From assembly GCF_010501105.1 (NCBI RefSeq), contig NZ_QVMQ01000026.1, positions 1 to 64,000 of the forward strand: DNA of 64,000 nt, written 5' to 3'. The position numbers were made by a program, and so were the translations under genes. Shown piece by piece: positions 20,265 through 29,592 of the stretch (the first letter of the stretch is position 1; every line of letters begins with the position of its first letter). The stretch comes from Dysgonomonas sp. 511. GTDB lineage: Bacteria; Bacteroidota; Bacteroidia; Bacteroidales; Dysgonomonadaceae. Under the pieces are notes generated by a model that was given only the letters and a program-made list of their open reading frames with translations, was not told the DNA's origin and made no database searches.

Positions 20265-21701
20265 ATGAACAAATATATACTTCTTATATTCTCCCTACTG
20301 ATTGCCAACTTTTCATTCGCTCAGGACAAATCGAAGAAAGCAGGCTTACCTTGGGACAATGGCAAACTGAAAGTTAGCGACAACAAACGTTTCCTGCAAC
20401 ACGAAAACGGAACACCATTCTTCTGGCTTGGAGAAACAGCTTGGCTTCTTCCATCACGTTCGAACAGGGACGAAGTCGATTATTTTATGAATGAGACAAA
20501 AAAGAACGGATATAATGTTTTGCAAATATCCACGCTACATAACATCCCGTCGATGAATGTGTACGGACATTGGGCTTTACCAAACAGGTTCGACTTCAAG
20601 GATATCGACAAGCCGGGAGAATATAACTATTGGCAACACGTAGATTACATTGTAGAACGCGCACAACGCAGTGGAATCTACATCGGTATCGTTTGCGTAT
20701 GGGGAACCCCTGTCCAGCAAAAACTAATGACAGTAGAAGATGCCAGGAAATATGGTAAATTCTTAGCCGAACGCTACAAAAAATACCCGAATATAATCTG
20801 GCTGATAGGTGGCGACATCCGCGGAGATGTAGAGCCGGAAGTCTGGCAGTCATTGGCTACCACTATCAGGAGTATAGATTCCGGCCACCTGATGACATTC
20901 CACCCGCGCGGACGTACATGTTCTTCCACATGGTTTCACAATGAGCCCTGGTTAGACTTCAATATGTTCCAATCGGGGCACCGCCGCTACAACCAGCGCA
21001 AAGGTGACGGAGACTACCCGATAGAAGAAAATACGGAAGAAGACAACTGGCGGTTTGTTGAACGTGAATTTGCTATGTCGCCTAAAAAACCGGTTATTGA
21101 TGGCGAACCTTCTTACGAAGATATACCTCACGGACTGCATGATGCAAACGAGCGTCGTTGGTTGGCCGAAGATGTACGCCGTTATGCTTACTGGTCGGTT
21201 TTTGCAGGCTCGTTCGGACATACCTACGGGCATAATTCTACAATGCAAATGCTTCGTCCGGGATACCAAGCTTCATTCGGAGCCGAAAAGCCTTGGTGGG
21301 AAGCTATACACGACCCGGGTTGCCAACAGATGAAATACCTAAAAAAACTTGTTATGGCATTCCCTTTCTTCGAAAGGATTCCCGATCAATCCGTGATTGC
21401 GGGGACAAACGGACTACAATACGAGCGCGTGATAGCTACCAGAGGCAACGATTATATATTAGTCTATAACTATACCAATCGCAAGGAGGAAATAGATATG
21501 ACTAAAATATCCGGCGCAAAGAAAAAAGCATGGTGGTACAGCCCGGTTAATGGTTCTGTAGAATATATTGGTGAATTTAATAATGGTAAGCAGGCTTTTA
21601 TCCACGACTCCGAATACAGGGCTGGTAACGACAAGGTGCTTATCATTACAGATGCTAAAACCTCTTATGTAAAAGATAATCTGGAACAACAAGGCAATTG
21701 A
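20265..21701 (+). CDS. GH140 apiosidase (DUF4038 type)
   Basis: This is a 478-residue secreted enzyme with a signal peptide (1-19, ending SFAQ). The DUF4038 TIM barrel spans about 35-370 (RFLQHENGTPFFWLGETAWLL; NVLQISTLHNIPS; NIIWLIGGDIRGD; VIDGEPSYEDIPHGL), with a C-terminal collagen-binding-like beta domain at about 385-470. The Asp after IGG and the Glu in DGEPSYE are the likely catalytic pair. The family was defined by the RG-II apiosidase BT1012, which hydrolyses the apiose-galacturonate bond that joins side chains A and B to the backbone. Apiose is a near-unique RG-II sugar, so this gene is one of the strongest pointers to the PUL's substrate. It follows GH105 by 13 bp. Confidence 0.85.
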   Translation: MNKYILLIFSLLIANFSFAQDKSKKAGLPWDNGKLKVSDNKRFLQHENGTPFFWLGETAWLLPSRSNRDEVDYFMNETKKNGYNVLQISTLHNIPSMNVYGHWALPNRFDFKDIDKPGEYNYWQHVDYIVERAQRSGIYIGIVCVWGTPVQQKLMTVEDARKYGKFLAERYKKYPNIIWLIGGDIRGDVEPEVWQSLATTIRSIDSGHLMTFHPRGRTCSSTWFHNEPWLDFNMFQSGHRRYNQRKGDGDYPIEENTEEDNWRFVEREFAMSPKKPVIDGEPSYEDIPHGLHDANERRWLAEDVRRYAYWSVFAGSFGHTYGHNSTMQMLRPGYQASFGAEKPWWEAIHDPGCQQMKYLKKLVMAFPFFERIPDQSVIAGTNGLQYERVIATRGNDYILVYNYTNRKEEIDMTKISGAKKKAWWYSPVNGSVEYIGEFNNGKQAFIHDSEYRAGNDKVLIITDAKTSYVKDNLEQQGN

Positions 21702-21728
21702 TAGAAACTGCCTTTATTAAGAAATGCC

Positions 21729-24700
21729 ATGAAAAAAATTATACTTATATTATCAATTCTATTTTGCTCCCTATCCGCCTTTCCTACCAATGTAAAGGAA
21801 CTAAGGTGCGAAATGCTAAACAATCCCGAAGGCATCAATACGATTACTCCGCGTTTGGGATGGATAATAGAATCGCAGGAGCGAAATATAGTACAAAAAG
21901 CCTACTGGATATTAGCCGCATCTTCGCCTGATAAACTGAACGAAAAAGATGCCGATCTTTGGAATACAGGAAAGGTAGAAAGCAATATATCTACACTTAT
22001 TCCTTATGCCGGCAAAACGCTGACCTGCCGCAGCCGGGTATATTGGAAAGTAAAAGTATATACCAACAAAAGCGAAACGGACTGGAGTTCGCCTGCAAAT
22101 TTTAGCGTAGGCTTGCTTGCAGAGTCAGACTGGTCGGCAAAATGGATCGGTTTAGACAAAGTATTTCCGTGGGATAGCGAAACACAGCACGCACGCCTGT
22201 CTGCGCGTTATTTCCGCAAAGAGTTTACCAACCAGAAGCAAATAAAATCGGCAAAGGCATATATTTCCGGTCTCGGACTATACGAACTGTATATCAACGG
22301 GCAGAAAATAGGGGATCAGGTATTGGCTCCGGGACAAACCAATTATTTCAAAACGGTTTTATACAATACCTTCGATGTTACGCCTTATATCAAACAGGGT
22401 AAAAATGCCATAGGCACTATTTTGGGAAATGGGCGTTTCTATAATATGCGCCAGAATTTCAAGCCTCATAAAATCATGACTTTCGGTTACCCGAAAATGA
22501 TTCTTCAAATAGAAATAGAATATAACGATGGCAGCCGTCAAACTATAGTCAGCGACGAATCGTGGAAAGTAACCGCCGATGGCCCTATCCGTTCCAACAA
22601 TGACTTCGATGGAGAGGAATACGATGCAACCAAGGAACTAGGAGCTTGGAATACAATAGGTTTCAATGATAAAAAATGGCTCAAAGCCGAATTGGTAAAA
22701 GCTCCGGGTGGGGTAATGACTGCCCAGATGACCGAAAACATGAAAATAATGAAGGTGATGAAACCAAAGTCGATAACAGCTTTGGCAAAAGATACATTCA
22801 TCATCGACATGGGGCAAAATATGGTGGGCTGGCTGAGCCTACAGGCAAAAGGCAAAAAAGGTGATAAAATAACGCTTCGCTTTGCCGAAACACTGGAAAA
22901 GGACGGACGCCTCAGAACAATAAACCTTCGCAGCGCCCGCGCGACTGATGTCTACACGATGAAAGGCGAAGGCTCGGAAAAATGGGAACCACGCTTCATT
23001 ACACACGGCTTCCGCTATGTAGAAGTGACGGGTTATCCGGGTACACCTACCGTAAACGATTTCGAAGGGAAAGTTGTATATGATGACATTGCAACTACAG
23101 GCTCTTTCGAAACTTCGAACAGCATTCTCAACCAAATATATCAAAACGCATGGTGGGGTATCAACGGTAATTATAAGAGTATTCCACTCGATTGCCCTCA
23201 ACGCGATGAAAGACAGCCCTGGCTGGGCGACCACACCATCGGTTGCATTGGCGAAAGCTTTGCCTACGACAACAAAAGGATGTACACAAAATGGCTGGAT
23301 GATATAAAAGACAGCCAAACGCCTGAAGGGAAGATATCTGATATCGTGCCTCCATACTATATGATATACTATAGTGATAATATGACATGGCCGGGTACTT
23401 ATCTCTTTGTGGCAGACATGATACATAAGCAATACGGTAATGCCGAACCTATCAAAAAGCATTATCCGCATATGAAAAAGTGGTTTATGCACATGAAAAA
23501 CAATTACCTGAACGCCGAATTTATAATGACTAAGGATAAGTATGGCGATTGGTGCGTACCGCCCGAATCGAAAGAAATGATACATTCGCAAGACCCTGCA
23601 CGCAAAACTGACGGGCAGCTTATTGCTACAGCATATACTTACAAACTGCTGCAAATGTTACAGGAATTTGCCCTTATATCAGGTCATAAAGAAGATTTAA
23701 TGGAATATGCCCTGCTTGCTGAAAATGTACGGGACGGGTTCAACAAGAAATTCTATAATGCCGAAACAGGACAATATAGCAATCATACCGTCACAGCTAA
23801 CCTCTTACCCCTCGCATTCAACATTGTTGAAAAGGAAAACGAAGACAGGGTTTTCCAGAATATGATAAGCAAAATAAACAAAAACAAGCTGCATATCAGC
23901 ACGGGTGTTATCGGCACACAATGGCTAATGCGCGAACTAACACGCAAAGGCTGCGCTGACGTTGCCTATACCATTGCCACTCAAAAAGATTATCCTAGTT
24001 GGGGATATATGGCTGAACAGGGTGCGACTACCATCTGGGAACTGTGGAACGGTGATACTGCCAGCCCCAAGATGAACTCGCACAATCATGTAATGCTTTT
24101 GGGCGACCTGCTGGCTTGGATGTATGAAGACTTAGCCGGAATAAAATCGCATAAGATACATCAAGGATTCAAATGGCTGTGGATGAAACCTCATCCGACC
24201 GAAGACCTGACATACACCAAGGCATCCCATAAAACGCCTTACGGATGGGTAAAAAGCAACTGGGAACTAAAAGACGGCATTTTCACATGGAAAATATCCA
24301 TTCCTGCCAATTCGAGGGCTAACATACTGGTTCCTGCTGCTTCTTTAGAAGATATCACAGAAAGCAGTAAACCTGTGAAGGAAATAGAAGGACTGAAGTA
24401 TGTTAGGATTGAAGAAAACCGTATCAATCTGGAAATCGGTTCGGGCGAATACACTTTCGTTTGCAAATATGGAGAAGCTGCCAACCGCTACAAAGAAGGC
24501 ATCCTTGTAGATGAATTTATTTGCGAAAAACCTTCTTTCCCCGAAAGCCATGCATCTACCATCGCCGAAACTAAGGAGGGACATCTTATCGCTTCATGGT
24601 TTGGCGGAACAAAAGAGCGCAACCCCGACGTTTGTATCTGGGTGAGCCGCCTGATAGACGGAAAATGGACTGCACCACAGAATGTTGCAAACGGCATTGT

Positions 24701-26333
24701 AAACGATACGTTGCGCTATGCTACATGGAATCCCGTATTGTATCAGGTTCCGAATGGCGAATTGCAATTATATTATAAAGTCGGGCCGAATGTTGCGGGT
24801 TGGGTTGGCAAGGTAATAACCTCGAACGACGGCGGTGTTACATGGTCAGCTCCGCGCGATCTGCCGGAAGGATTTTTAGGCCCCGTCAAGAATAAACCTG
24901 TCCTGCTGAAAAACGGCACATTGCTTTGCCCGTCGAGTACAGAGGGTAATGGCTGGAAAACCCATTTCGAAGCGACAAAAGACTTTGGCAAGACATGGAC
25001 AAAGATAGGGCCAATAAACGAAGGCAAAGACCTGCACACGATACAGGCCTCTATACTGACATATAAAGACGGCTGCTTGCAGATACTTTGCCGCACCAAA
25101 GAACGGGCTATCGCCGAATCGTGGTCGCGCGACAATGGTAAGACATGGACACCTATAGCCAAAACGAATATGCCGAATAACAATTCTGGAACAGATGCCG
25201 TAACACTATACGATGGACGCCAATTACTTGTCTACAACCACGTTTTGCCACACGATACACTAAAGAACGGGAAAGGTGCACGCACCCCTCTCAATGTTGC
25301 TATATCGGAAGATGGAAAGACATGGAATGCAGCGTTAGTTCTCGAAGATTCGCCTATCAGCCAATACTCTTATCCATCTGTTATACAAACCAAAGACGGC
25401 ATGGTACATATAGTCTATACATGGCGACGCAAAGCCATTAAGCACGTGACGATAGATCCGAATAAACTGGTATTATCCAAAATCGAAGACATGAAATGGC
25501 CTTCGGTAAAAGAAACGAAAGAGATACAGGTTGTAAACAACCACCGCTATAAAGTTTCCGTTTGCGACTGGATGATGCTCAAACGCCAGAAAGTAGGAGC
25601 AATGGAACTAGCTAAAGAGCTTAGTGCCGATGGCCTCGAACTGGATATGGGCGGGCTTGGCAAGCGGGTTTCGTTCGACAATAAATTTACAGAAAAACAT
25701 TTTCAGGAACTTTTTATTTCGGAATGCAACCGCCTCGGCATCGAATTCAGCTCTGTTGCTATGTCTGCTTTTTACGGACAATCATTTGCCAAGCGCGACA
25801 ATTACGAACAGTTGATAGACGAGTGCATCGCTACAATGAAGGCTCTGGGCGTTAAAGTTGCATTCCTGCCGATGGGCAATCAAAGCGACCTTGTAAAAGA
25901 ACCGGAACTATATCCTATCGTATTGGAAAGGCTAAAAGTTGTGGCTAAAAAAGCTGAAGCGGCAGGCGTAATTATCGGCATAGAAACTACATTGACCGCA
26001 AAAGAAGAAGCCAAACTGATAGATAAAATCAATTCTCCGGCTATCCGCAGTTATGTAAACTTCTCATCCATTCTGAAAAGAGGAGGTGATATAATAAAAG
26101 ACCTGAAAACGTTGGGCAAAGACCGCATCGTACAGATTCATGCAACAAACACTGATGGTCATTGGATAGAAAACGACCCTGCCTTGAATATGAAAGAGGT
26201 GAAAGCCACTCTCGACAAAATGGGTTGGAACGGTTGGCTTGTCGTTGAGCGTTCGCGCGATGTAAACGATGTGCGCAATGTGAAGAAAAACTATGGGGCA
26301 AATATAAAATACCTGAAATCTGTATTTCAATAA
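21729..26333 (+). CDS. Three-part fusion: GH78 rhamnosidase, sialidase-type propeller, isomerase-like TIM barrel
   Basis: This is a 1534-residue secreted protein (signal peptide 1-18). Residues about 20-916 are a complete GH78 alpha-L-rhamnosidase (LRCEMLNNPEGI; the DCPQRDERQPWLGD segment around residue 488; final GSGEYTFVCKY). Residues about 925-1245 are a BNR/sialidase-like beta-propeller starting SFPESHASTIAETKEG, with four Asp boxes (SNDGGVTWS, TKDFGKTWT, SRDNGKTWT, SEDGKTWN). Residues about 1272-1534 are a xylose-isomerase/AP-endonuclease-2 type barrel (GLELDMGGLGKR; IIGIETTLTAKEE; RIVQIHATNTDGH; GWNGWLVVERSRD). Each part is normally a separate protein. RG-II chain C is L-rhamnose on Kdo, so a rhamnosidase joined to a sialidase-like domain could remove both in turn (inference). 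No frameshift is visible at the junctions. Confidence 0.85.
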   Translation: MKKIILILSILFCSLSAFPTNVKELRCEMLNNPEGINTITPRLGWIIESQERNIVQKAYWILAASSPDKLNEKDADLWNTGKVESNISTLIPYAGKTLTCRSRVYWKVKVYTNKSETDWSSPANFSVGLLAESDWSAKWIGLDKVFPWDSETQHARLSARYFRKEFTNQKQIKSAKAYISGLGLYELYINGQKIGDQVLAPGQTNYFKTVLYNTFDVTPYIKQGKNAIGTILGNGRFYNMRQNFKPHKIMTFGYPKMILQIEIEYNDGSRQTIVSDESWKVTADGPIRSNNDFDGEEYDATKELGAWNTIGFNDKKWLKAELVKAPGGVMTAQMTENMKIMKVMKPKSITALAKDTFIIDMGQNMVGWLSLQAKGKKGDKITLRFAETLEKDGRLRTINLRSARATDVYTMKGEGSEKWEPRFITHGFRYVEVTGYPGTPTVNDFEGKVVYDDIATTGSFETSNSILNQIYQNAWWGINGNYKSIPLDCPQRDERQPWLGDHTIGCIGESFAYDNKRMYTKWLDDIKDSQTPEGKISDIVPPYYMIYYSDNMTWPGTYLFVADMIHKQYGNAEPIKKHYPHMKKWFMHMKNNYLNAEFIMTKDKYGDWCVPPESKEMIHSQDPARKTDGQLIATAYTYKLLQMLQEFALISGHKEDLMEYALLAENVRDGFNKKFYNAETGQYSNHTVTANLLPLAFNIVEKENEDRVFQNMISKINKNKLHISTGVIGTQWLMRELTRKGCADVAYTIATQKDYPSWGYMAEQGATTIWELWNGDTASPKMNSHNHVMLLGDLLAWMYEDLAGIKSHKIHQGFKWLWMKPHPTEDLTYTKASHKTPYGWVKSNWELKDGIFTWKISIPANSRANILVPAASLEDITESSKPVKEIEGLKYVRIEENRINLEIGSGEYTFVCKYGEAANRYKEGILVDEFICEKPSFPESHASTIAETKEGHLIASWFGGTKERNPDVCIWVSRLIDGKWTAPQNVANGIVNDTLRYATWNPVLYQVPNGELQLYYKVGPNVAGWVGKVITSNDGGVTWSAPRDLPEGFLGPVKNKPVLLKNGTLLCPSSTEGNGWKTHFEATKDFGKTWTKIGPINEGKDLHTIQASILTYKDGCLQILCRTKERAIAESWSRDNGKTWTPIAKTNMPNNNSGTDAVTLYDGRQLLVYNHVLPHDTLKNGKGARTPLNVAISEDGKTWNAALVLEDSPISQYSYPSVIQTKDGMVHIVYTWRRKAIKHVTIDPNKLVLSKIEDMKWPSVKETKEIQVVNNHRYKVSVCDWMMLKRQKVGAMELAKELSADGLELDMGGLGKRVSFDNKFTEKHFQELFISECNRLGIEFSSVAMSAFYGQSFAKRDNYEQLIDECIATMKALGVKVAFLPMGNQSDLVKEPELYPIVLERLKVVAKKAEAAGVIIGIETTLTAKEEAKLIDKINSPAIRSYVNFSSILKRGGDIIKDLKTLGKDRIVQIHATNTDGHWIENDPALNMKEVKATLDKMGWNGWLVVERSRDVNDVRNVKKNYGANIKYLKSVFQ

Positions 26334-26347
26334 TATAAACGGATACC

Positions 26348-27061
26348 ATGAAATATAAAATCCTGTACATATTATTAGCCGTTTCCTTGCTTTTTGCAGC
26401 TTGTTCGCAGCAGAAAAAGCCATCGGTAAACGGAGCTGGCGCAACAAAGGACGGTGTTCCATCCATAATAGAAGTAGCATCGAAAACAGACAGCATATCT
26501 CCCGGGAAATTTCTCGAAGTTTGTAAGAAATACAATATAAATCAGGCTTCTGTTTACCAATGGAAAAACCGTTTGATTGTCTTCGATGTTTTTGACGATT
26601 ATCAAGTGTTGATGCACGAGCTTACACTAGCTTATGCTGATGAAATGCTGGAGGTGAAATATTATGATGAGCCATACTATATCTTCAACCGTAAAAACTG
26701 CGACAACAAAGAAACAGCCGCAGAGTGGAGCCACACTATTATGACAGCCAGCCTGGTAGCTGATACTACAATGCAACGCGAATATATGGAATATCATGCC
26801 ACGCAGTCCGAGATGTGGCCGGAAGTAGCAAACGGATTTTGCAATGCTGATTTCCAACAACTGCTAATGTATCGCAATGGCAGGCAGTTGATGCTGATTA
26901 TAAGCATCCCGAAAGGGGAAAACCTCGACGAACTGAATCCCAAAACAACAGAAAACAATCCGCGCGTTGATGAATGGAATGCTATAATGGCTAAATACCA
27001 GGAAGGCATTCAGGGTACACAGCCGGGAGAATCGTGGGTGGTGTTTTCAGCCGTCAATTGA
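26348..27061 (+). CDS. Lipoprotein with L-rhamnose mutarotase-like (RhaM/DUF718) domain
   Basis: This is a 237-residue predicted lipoprotein (LLFAAC, lipid at Cys19). Residues about 130-235 match the RhaM ferredoxin-like fold (MQREYMEYHATQSEMWPEV; QQLLMYRNGRQLMLIISI; NNPRVDEWNAIMAKYQ). Residues about 45-115 may be a second, diverged copy of the fold (LEVCKKYNINQASVYQWKNR; LIVFDVFDDYQVL). RhaM interconverts alpha and beta L-rhamnose; cytosolic forms are about 104 residues, so the export signal and the doubled size are unusual. It follows the GH78 fusion by 14 bp, which fits a role with freed rhamnose in the periplasm. Whether it is catalytic is not known. Confidence 0.65.
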   Translation: MKYKILYILLAVSLLFAACSQQKKPSVNGAGATKDGVPSIIEVASKTDSISPGKFLEVCKKYNINQASVYQWKNRLIVFDVFDDYQVLMHELTLAYADEMLEVKYYDEPYYIFNRKNCDNKETAAEWSHTIMTASLVADTTMQREYMEYHATQSEMWPEVANGFCNADFQQLLMYRNGRQLMLIISIPKGENLDELNPKTTENNPRVDEWNAIMAKYQEGIQGTQPGESWVVFSAVN

Positions 27062-27101
27062 TAGAAACCTTTTTCTTCGCTAAAAGAAGGAACTACTTGT
27101 A

Positions 27102-27126
27102 ACTTGTAATTCGTAACTTGTAACTA
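27102..27126 (+). repeat. ACTTGTAA-type short repeat upstream of GH31
   Basis: Tandem degenerate units (CTTGTAACTTGTAATTCGTA and further CTTGTAACT) fill the gap just before the GH31 start. Similar sequence lies before the genes at 37031, 42159 and 52832. Confidence 0.5.
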
Positions 27127-27131
27127 AAAAT

Positions 27132-29369
27132 ATGAACCAAACGAACTACCAATTATTCGACTTTCTCAATTTCGAACCCTCTTTAGACAATGGAGACCGT
27201 CTTTGGCGTGCTTGTGCGCCATCTGATATAGAGGAGCAAAATGGAGATATTTATATAACCATACCTTTCCAACTTCAACACAACTCGAACGAGATAACTC
27301 CCGACAATTCTGTCCCCAGAAAGGATTACAAGCTCAGGATCAGGGCTTATGGAGATAAGACAATCAGGGTGTCAGTCGCTTTCGATGGTAGTGCCATTCC
27401 CGAAGAGTCGGAAATGCTTCAATACGCCGATACATTAAAAGTGATCCCCCTCTCATTTACCAAGAATGAAACCGAATGGATAATAACAGACCATGCAGGA
27501 AACAAAAGGGCTGTAGTCGACTTTTCTCAACCTAAAACTGAATGGTGGAGCGACCTGCAACCGGCTCCGCAGGAAACTATTGACTTACGTTTCTATCCTG
27601 ATGGAAAGAAGGAAGTAAAACTATCGGCTTACGATATGTTTTCTCCTGCCCGTCACGATGCTTTTGCATTGGCTATGGTAGAACGTAATGGCACACCCGA
27701 CAGGGCAACCTGCTCATTCAGTGCCAAACCCGACGAGTGCTATATGGGCACAGGCGAGCGTTTTGCAAAACTCGACCTTTCGGGCAAAACCATGCAGCTT
27801 CGCAACCAGGACGGACAAGGCGTGAACAACCGCCGGGCATATAAAACCATCCCGTTTTATATTTCGTCCGAAATGTACGGGTTGTTCCTGCATACATCGT
27901 CTTTCGCCAAATACTCGTTGGCAGACCATTCTACGCGTTCGGCCCAGGTGATGGTAGAAGAAGCGATGCTCGATATGTTCGTTATAGGTGGCGATAGCCC
28001 CGAACAAATATTATACGGTTATCGCCAGATTACTGGCTTCCCATCCCTACCCCCACTGTGGAGTTACGGCGTATGGATGAGCCGTATGACTTACTTCTCG
28101 GCCGACGAAGTGAATGAAATATGCGACAGGATGCGCAAAGAGAATTATCCGTGCGATGTTATCCATCTCGATACAGGTTGGTTCGAAACAGACTGGCTTT
28201 GCGAATGGAAATTCAACGAGGAGCGTTTCGCTAACCCGGAGAAATTTATTCAGGACTTAAAGAAGAACGGATACCGGGTAAGCCTTTGGCAACTGCCTTA
28301 TATAGCCTACAATGCCGAACAATATCAGGAAGCCGCCAAAAACAATTATATAAGCAAAAGCGAAAAGAAAATACAGGGGGCATCCAATTTCAGCGTTCAG
28401 GATTATGCCGGAACGATAGACTTCACCTACGATAAAGCTACCGAATGGTATAAAGGCTTGCTCAAGAAACTGTTGGATATGGGCGTTGTCTGCATAAAAA
28501 CAGACTTTGGCGAAGATATCCATCTGGATGCTGAATATCACTCGATGAACCCTGACAAACTGCACAACCTTTATCCGTTGTTCTATCAAAAAGCGGCTTA
28601 CGAAATAACGAAGGATGTGACAGGCGACGGCATCATATGGGCGCGTGCCGGATGGGCGGGAAGCCAGCGTTATCCGCTGCACTGGGGAGGCGATTCGGCT
28701 TGTTCGTGGGATGGAATGGCAGGATCGTTGAAAGGCGGCTTGCATCTGGGGCTTTCGGGATTCGGCTTCTGGAGCCACGATGTGCCCGGTTTTCACGGTG
28801 TGCCTAATTTTATGAACTCAATATTGCCCGATGATATATATGTCCGCTGGACTCAGTTCGGCGTATTCACTTCGCACATCCGCTATCATGGTTCACACAA
28901 GCGCGAGCCTTGGTACTATCCGAATATCAGCCATATAGTAAAAGACTGGTGGCATTTGCGCTACAAGCTTATCCCGTATATAATGGAACAAAGCGAGAAA
29001 GCCACACAGACAGGCTATCCCGTACTCAGGGCACTATGGGTGCACCACTTCGATGATAAGACATGTAACCACATCGACGACCAATATTACTTTGGCGATG
29101 ATATACTCGTTGCCCCTGTAATGAACTCGGAAAACAAACGCGATATCTATCTGCCCAAGGGAAAATGGATAGGCTTTTTCGATGGGAAGGTGTATGAAGG
29201 AAACCAATGGTTGAAGAATGTAGAAGTGCCGTTGGAAGAAATGCCTGTATTCGTAAAATATGGGGCAGAGATACCTGTTTATCCCGAAAATGTAAACTGT
29301 ACGGATGAGATGGATATGGCGAAAGTAGTCAGAGTGAAATTTGATAAAAGTTTTAAAGAGATAATATAA
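27132..29369 (+). CDS. Cytosolic GH31 alpha-glycosidase (alpha-xylosidase-like)
   Basis: This is a 745-residue retaining alpha-glycosidase with no signal peptide (MNQTNYQLFDFLNFEPS), unlike almost all other glycosidases here. An N-terminal beta-sandwich spans to about 290. The barrel contains the nucleophile Asp458 (CIKTDFGEDI) and acid/base Asp521 (HWGGDSACSWDGM). The KTDFGE form is seen in alpha-xylosidases of YicI type, while alpha-glucosidases usually have WxDMNE. RG-II chain A carries 2-O-methyl-alpha-D-xylose, so a cytosolic alpha-xylosidase beside corrinoid methyltransferases suggests cleavage of an imported methylated saccharide (inference). It is separated from the methyltransferase genes by a repeat element. 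Confidence 0.82.
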   Translation: MNQTNYQLFDFLNFEPSLDNGDRLWRACAPSDIEEQNGDIYITIPFQLQHNSNEITPDNSVPRKDYKLRIRAYGDKTIRVSVAFDGSAIPEESEMLQYADTLKVIPLSFTKNETEWIITDHAGNKRAVVDFSQPKTEWWSDLQPAPQETIDLRFYPDGKKEVKLSAYDMFSPARHDAFALAMVERNGTPDRATCSFSAKPDECYMGTGERFAKLDLSGKTMQLRNQDGQGVNNRRAYKTIPFYISSEMYGLFLHTSSFAKYSLADHSTRSAQVMVEEAMLDMFVIGGDSPEQILYGYRQITGFPSLPPLWSYGVWMSRMTYFSADEVNEICDRMRKENYPCDVIHLDTGWFETDWLCEWKFNEERFANPEKFIQDLKKNGYRVSLWQLPYIAYNAEQYQEAAKNNYISKSEKKIQGASNFSVQDYAGTIDFTYDKATEWYKGLLKKLLDMGVVCIKTDFGEDIHLDAEYHSMNPDKLHNLYPLFYQKAAYEITKDVTGDGIIWARAGWAGSQRYPLHWGGDSACSWDGMAGSLKGGLHLGLSGFGFWSHDVPGFHGVPNFMNSILPDDIYVRWTQFGVFTSHIRYHGSHKREPWYYPNISHIVKDWWHLRYKLIPYIMEQSEKATQTGYPVLRALWVHHFDDKTCNHIDDQYYFGDDILVAPVMNSENKRDIYLPKGKWIGFFDGKVYEGNQWLKNVEVPLEEMPVFVKYGAEIPVYPENVNCTDEMDMAKVVRVKFDKSFKEII

Positions 29370-29380
29370 TGGACATCCCA

Positions 29381-29572
29381 TTCTCCCTAAAGGGTGGGCT
29401 GTTAAGTTCTAAATAAAATAATACTTTAAGAGAATAAAACATGACACTGAGATACACGAAGAAGCCACTGAGAAACACTGAGAAGAAAAAAACTCAGTGA
29501 ACCTCAATGTTTGCTCAGTGTTTCTCAGTGTAATAAAGAATCGGAACTTAACAGTCCTACCCCCAAAGAGAA
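29381..29572. mobile_element. 192-bp non-coding element with 30-bp imperfect terminal inverted repeats
   Basis: The outer arms 29381-29410 and 29543-29572 match at 21 of 30 positions, including a perfect CTGTTAAGTTC at the inner side. Nested inside is a perfect 17-bp inverted pair, CACTGAGAAACACTGAG at 29466-29482 and its complement at 29514-29530. No target duplication is obvious. It does not share sequence with the 194-bp MITE. It fills most of the 223-bp gap between GH31 and the methyltransferase gene and could fold into a cruciform or hairpin RNA. Confidence 0.6.
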
Positions 29573-29592
29573 GGCTAAATACCTAATACAAC

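Noticed and set aside
9108-26333. Sialic acid catabolic locus
   Set aside because: Aldolase, symporter and propeller are sialate-like, but no NanE, NagA or NagB gene is present and all neighbours are pectin enzymes. Kdo fits better.
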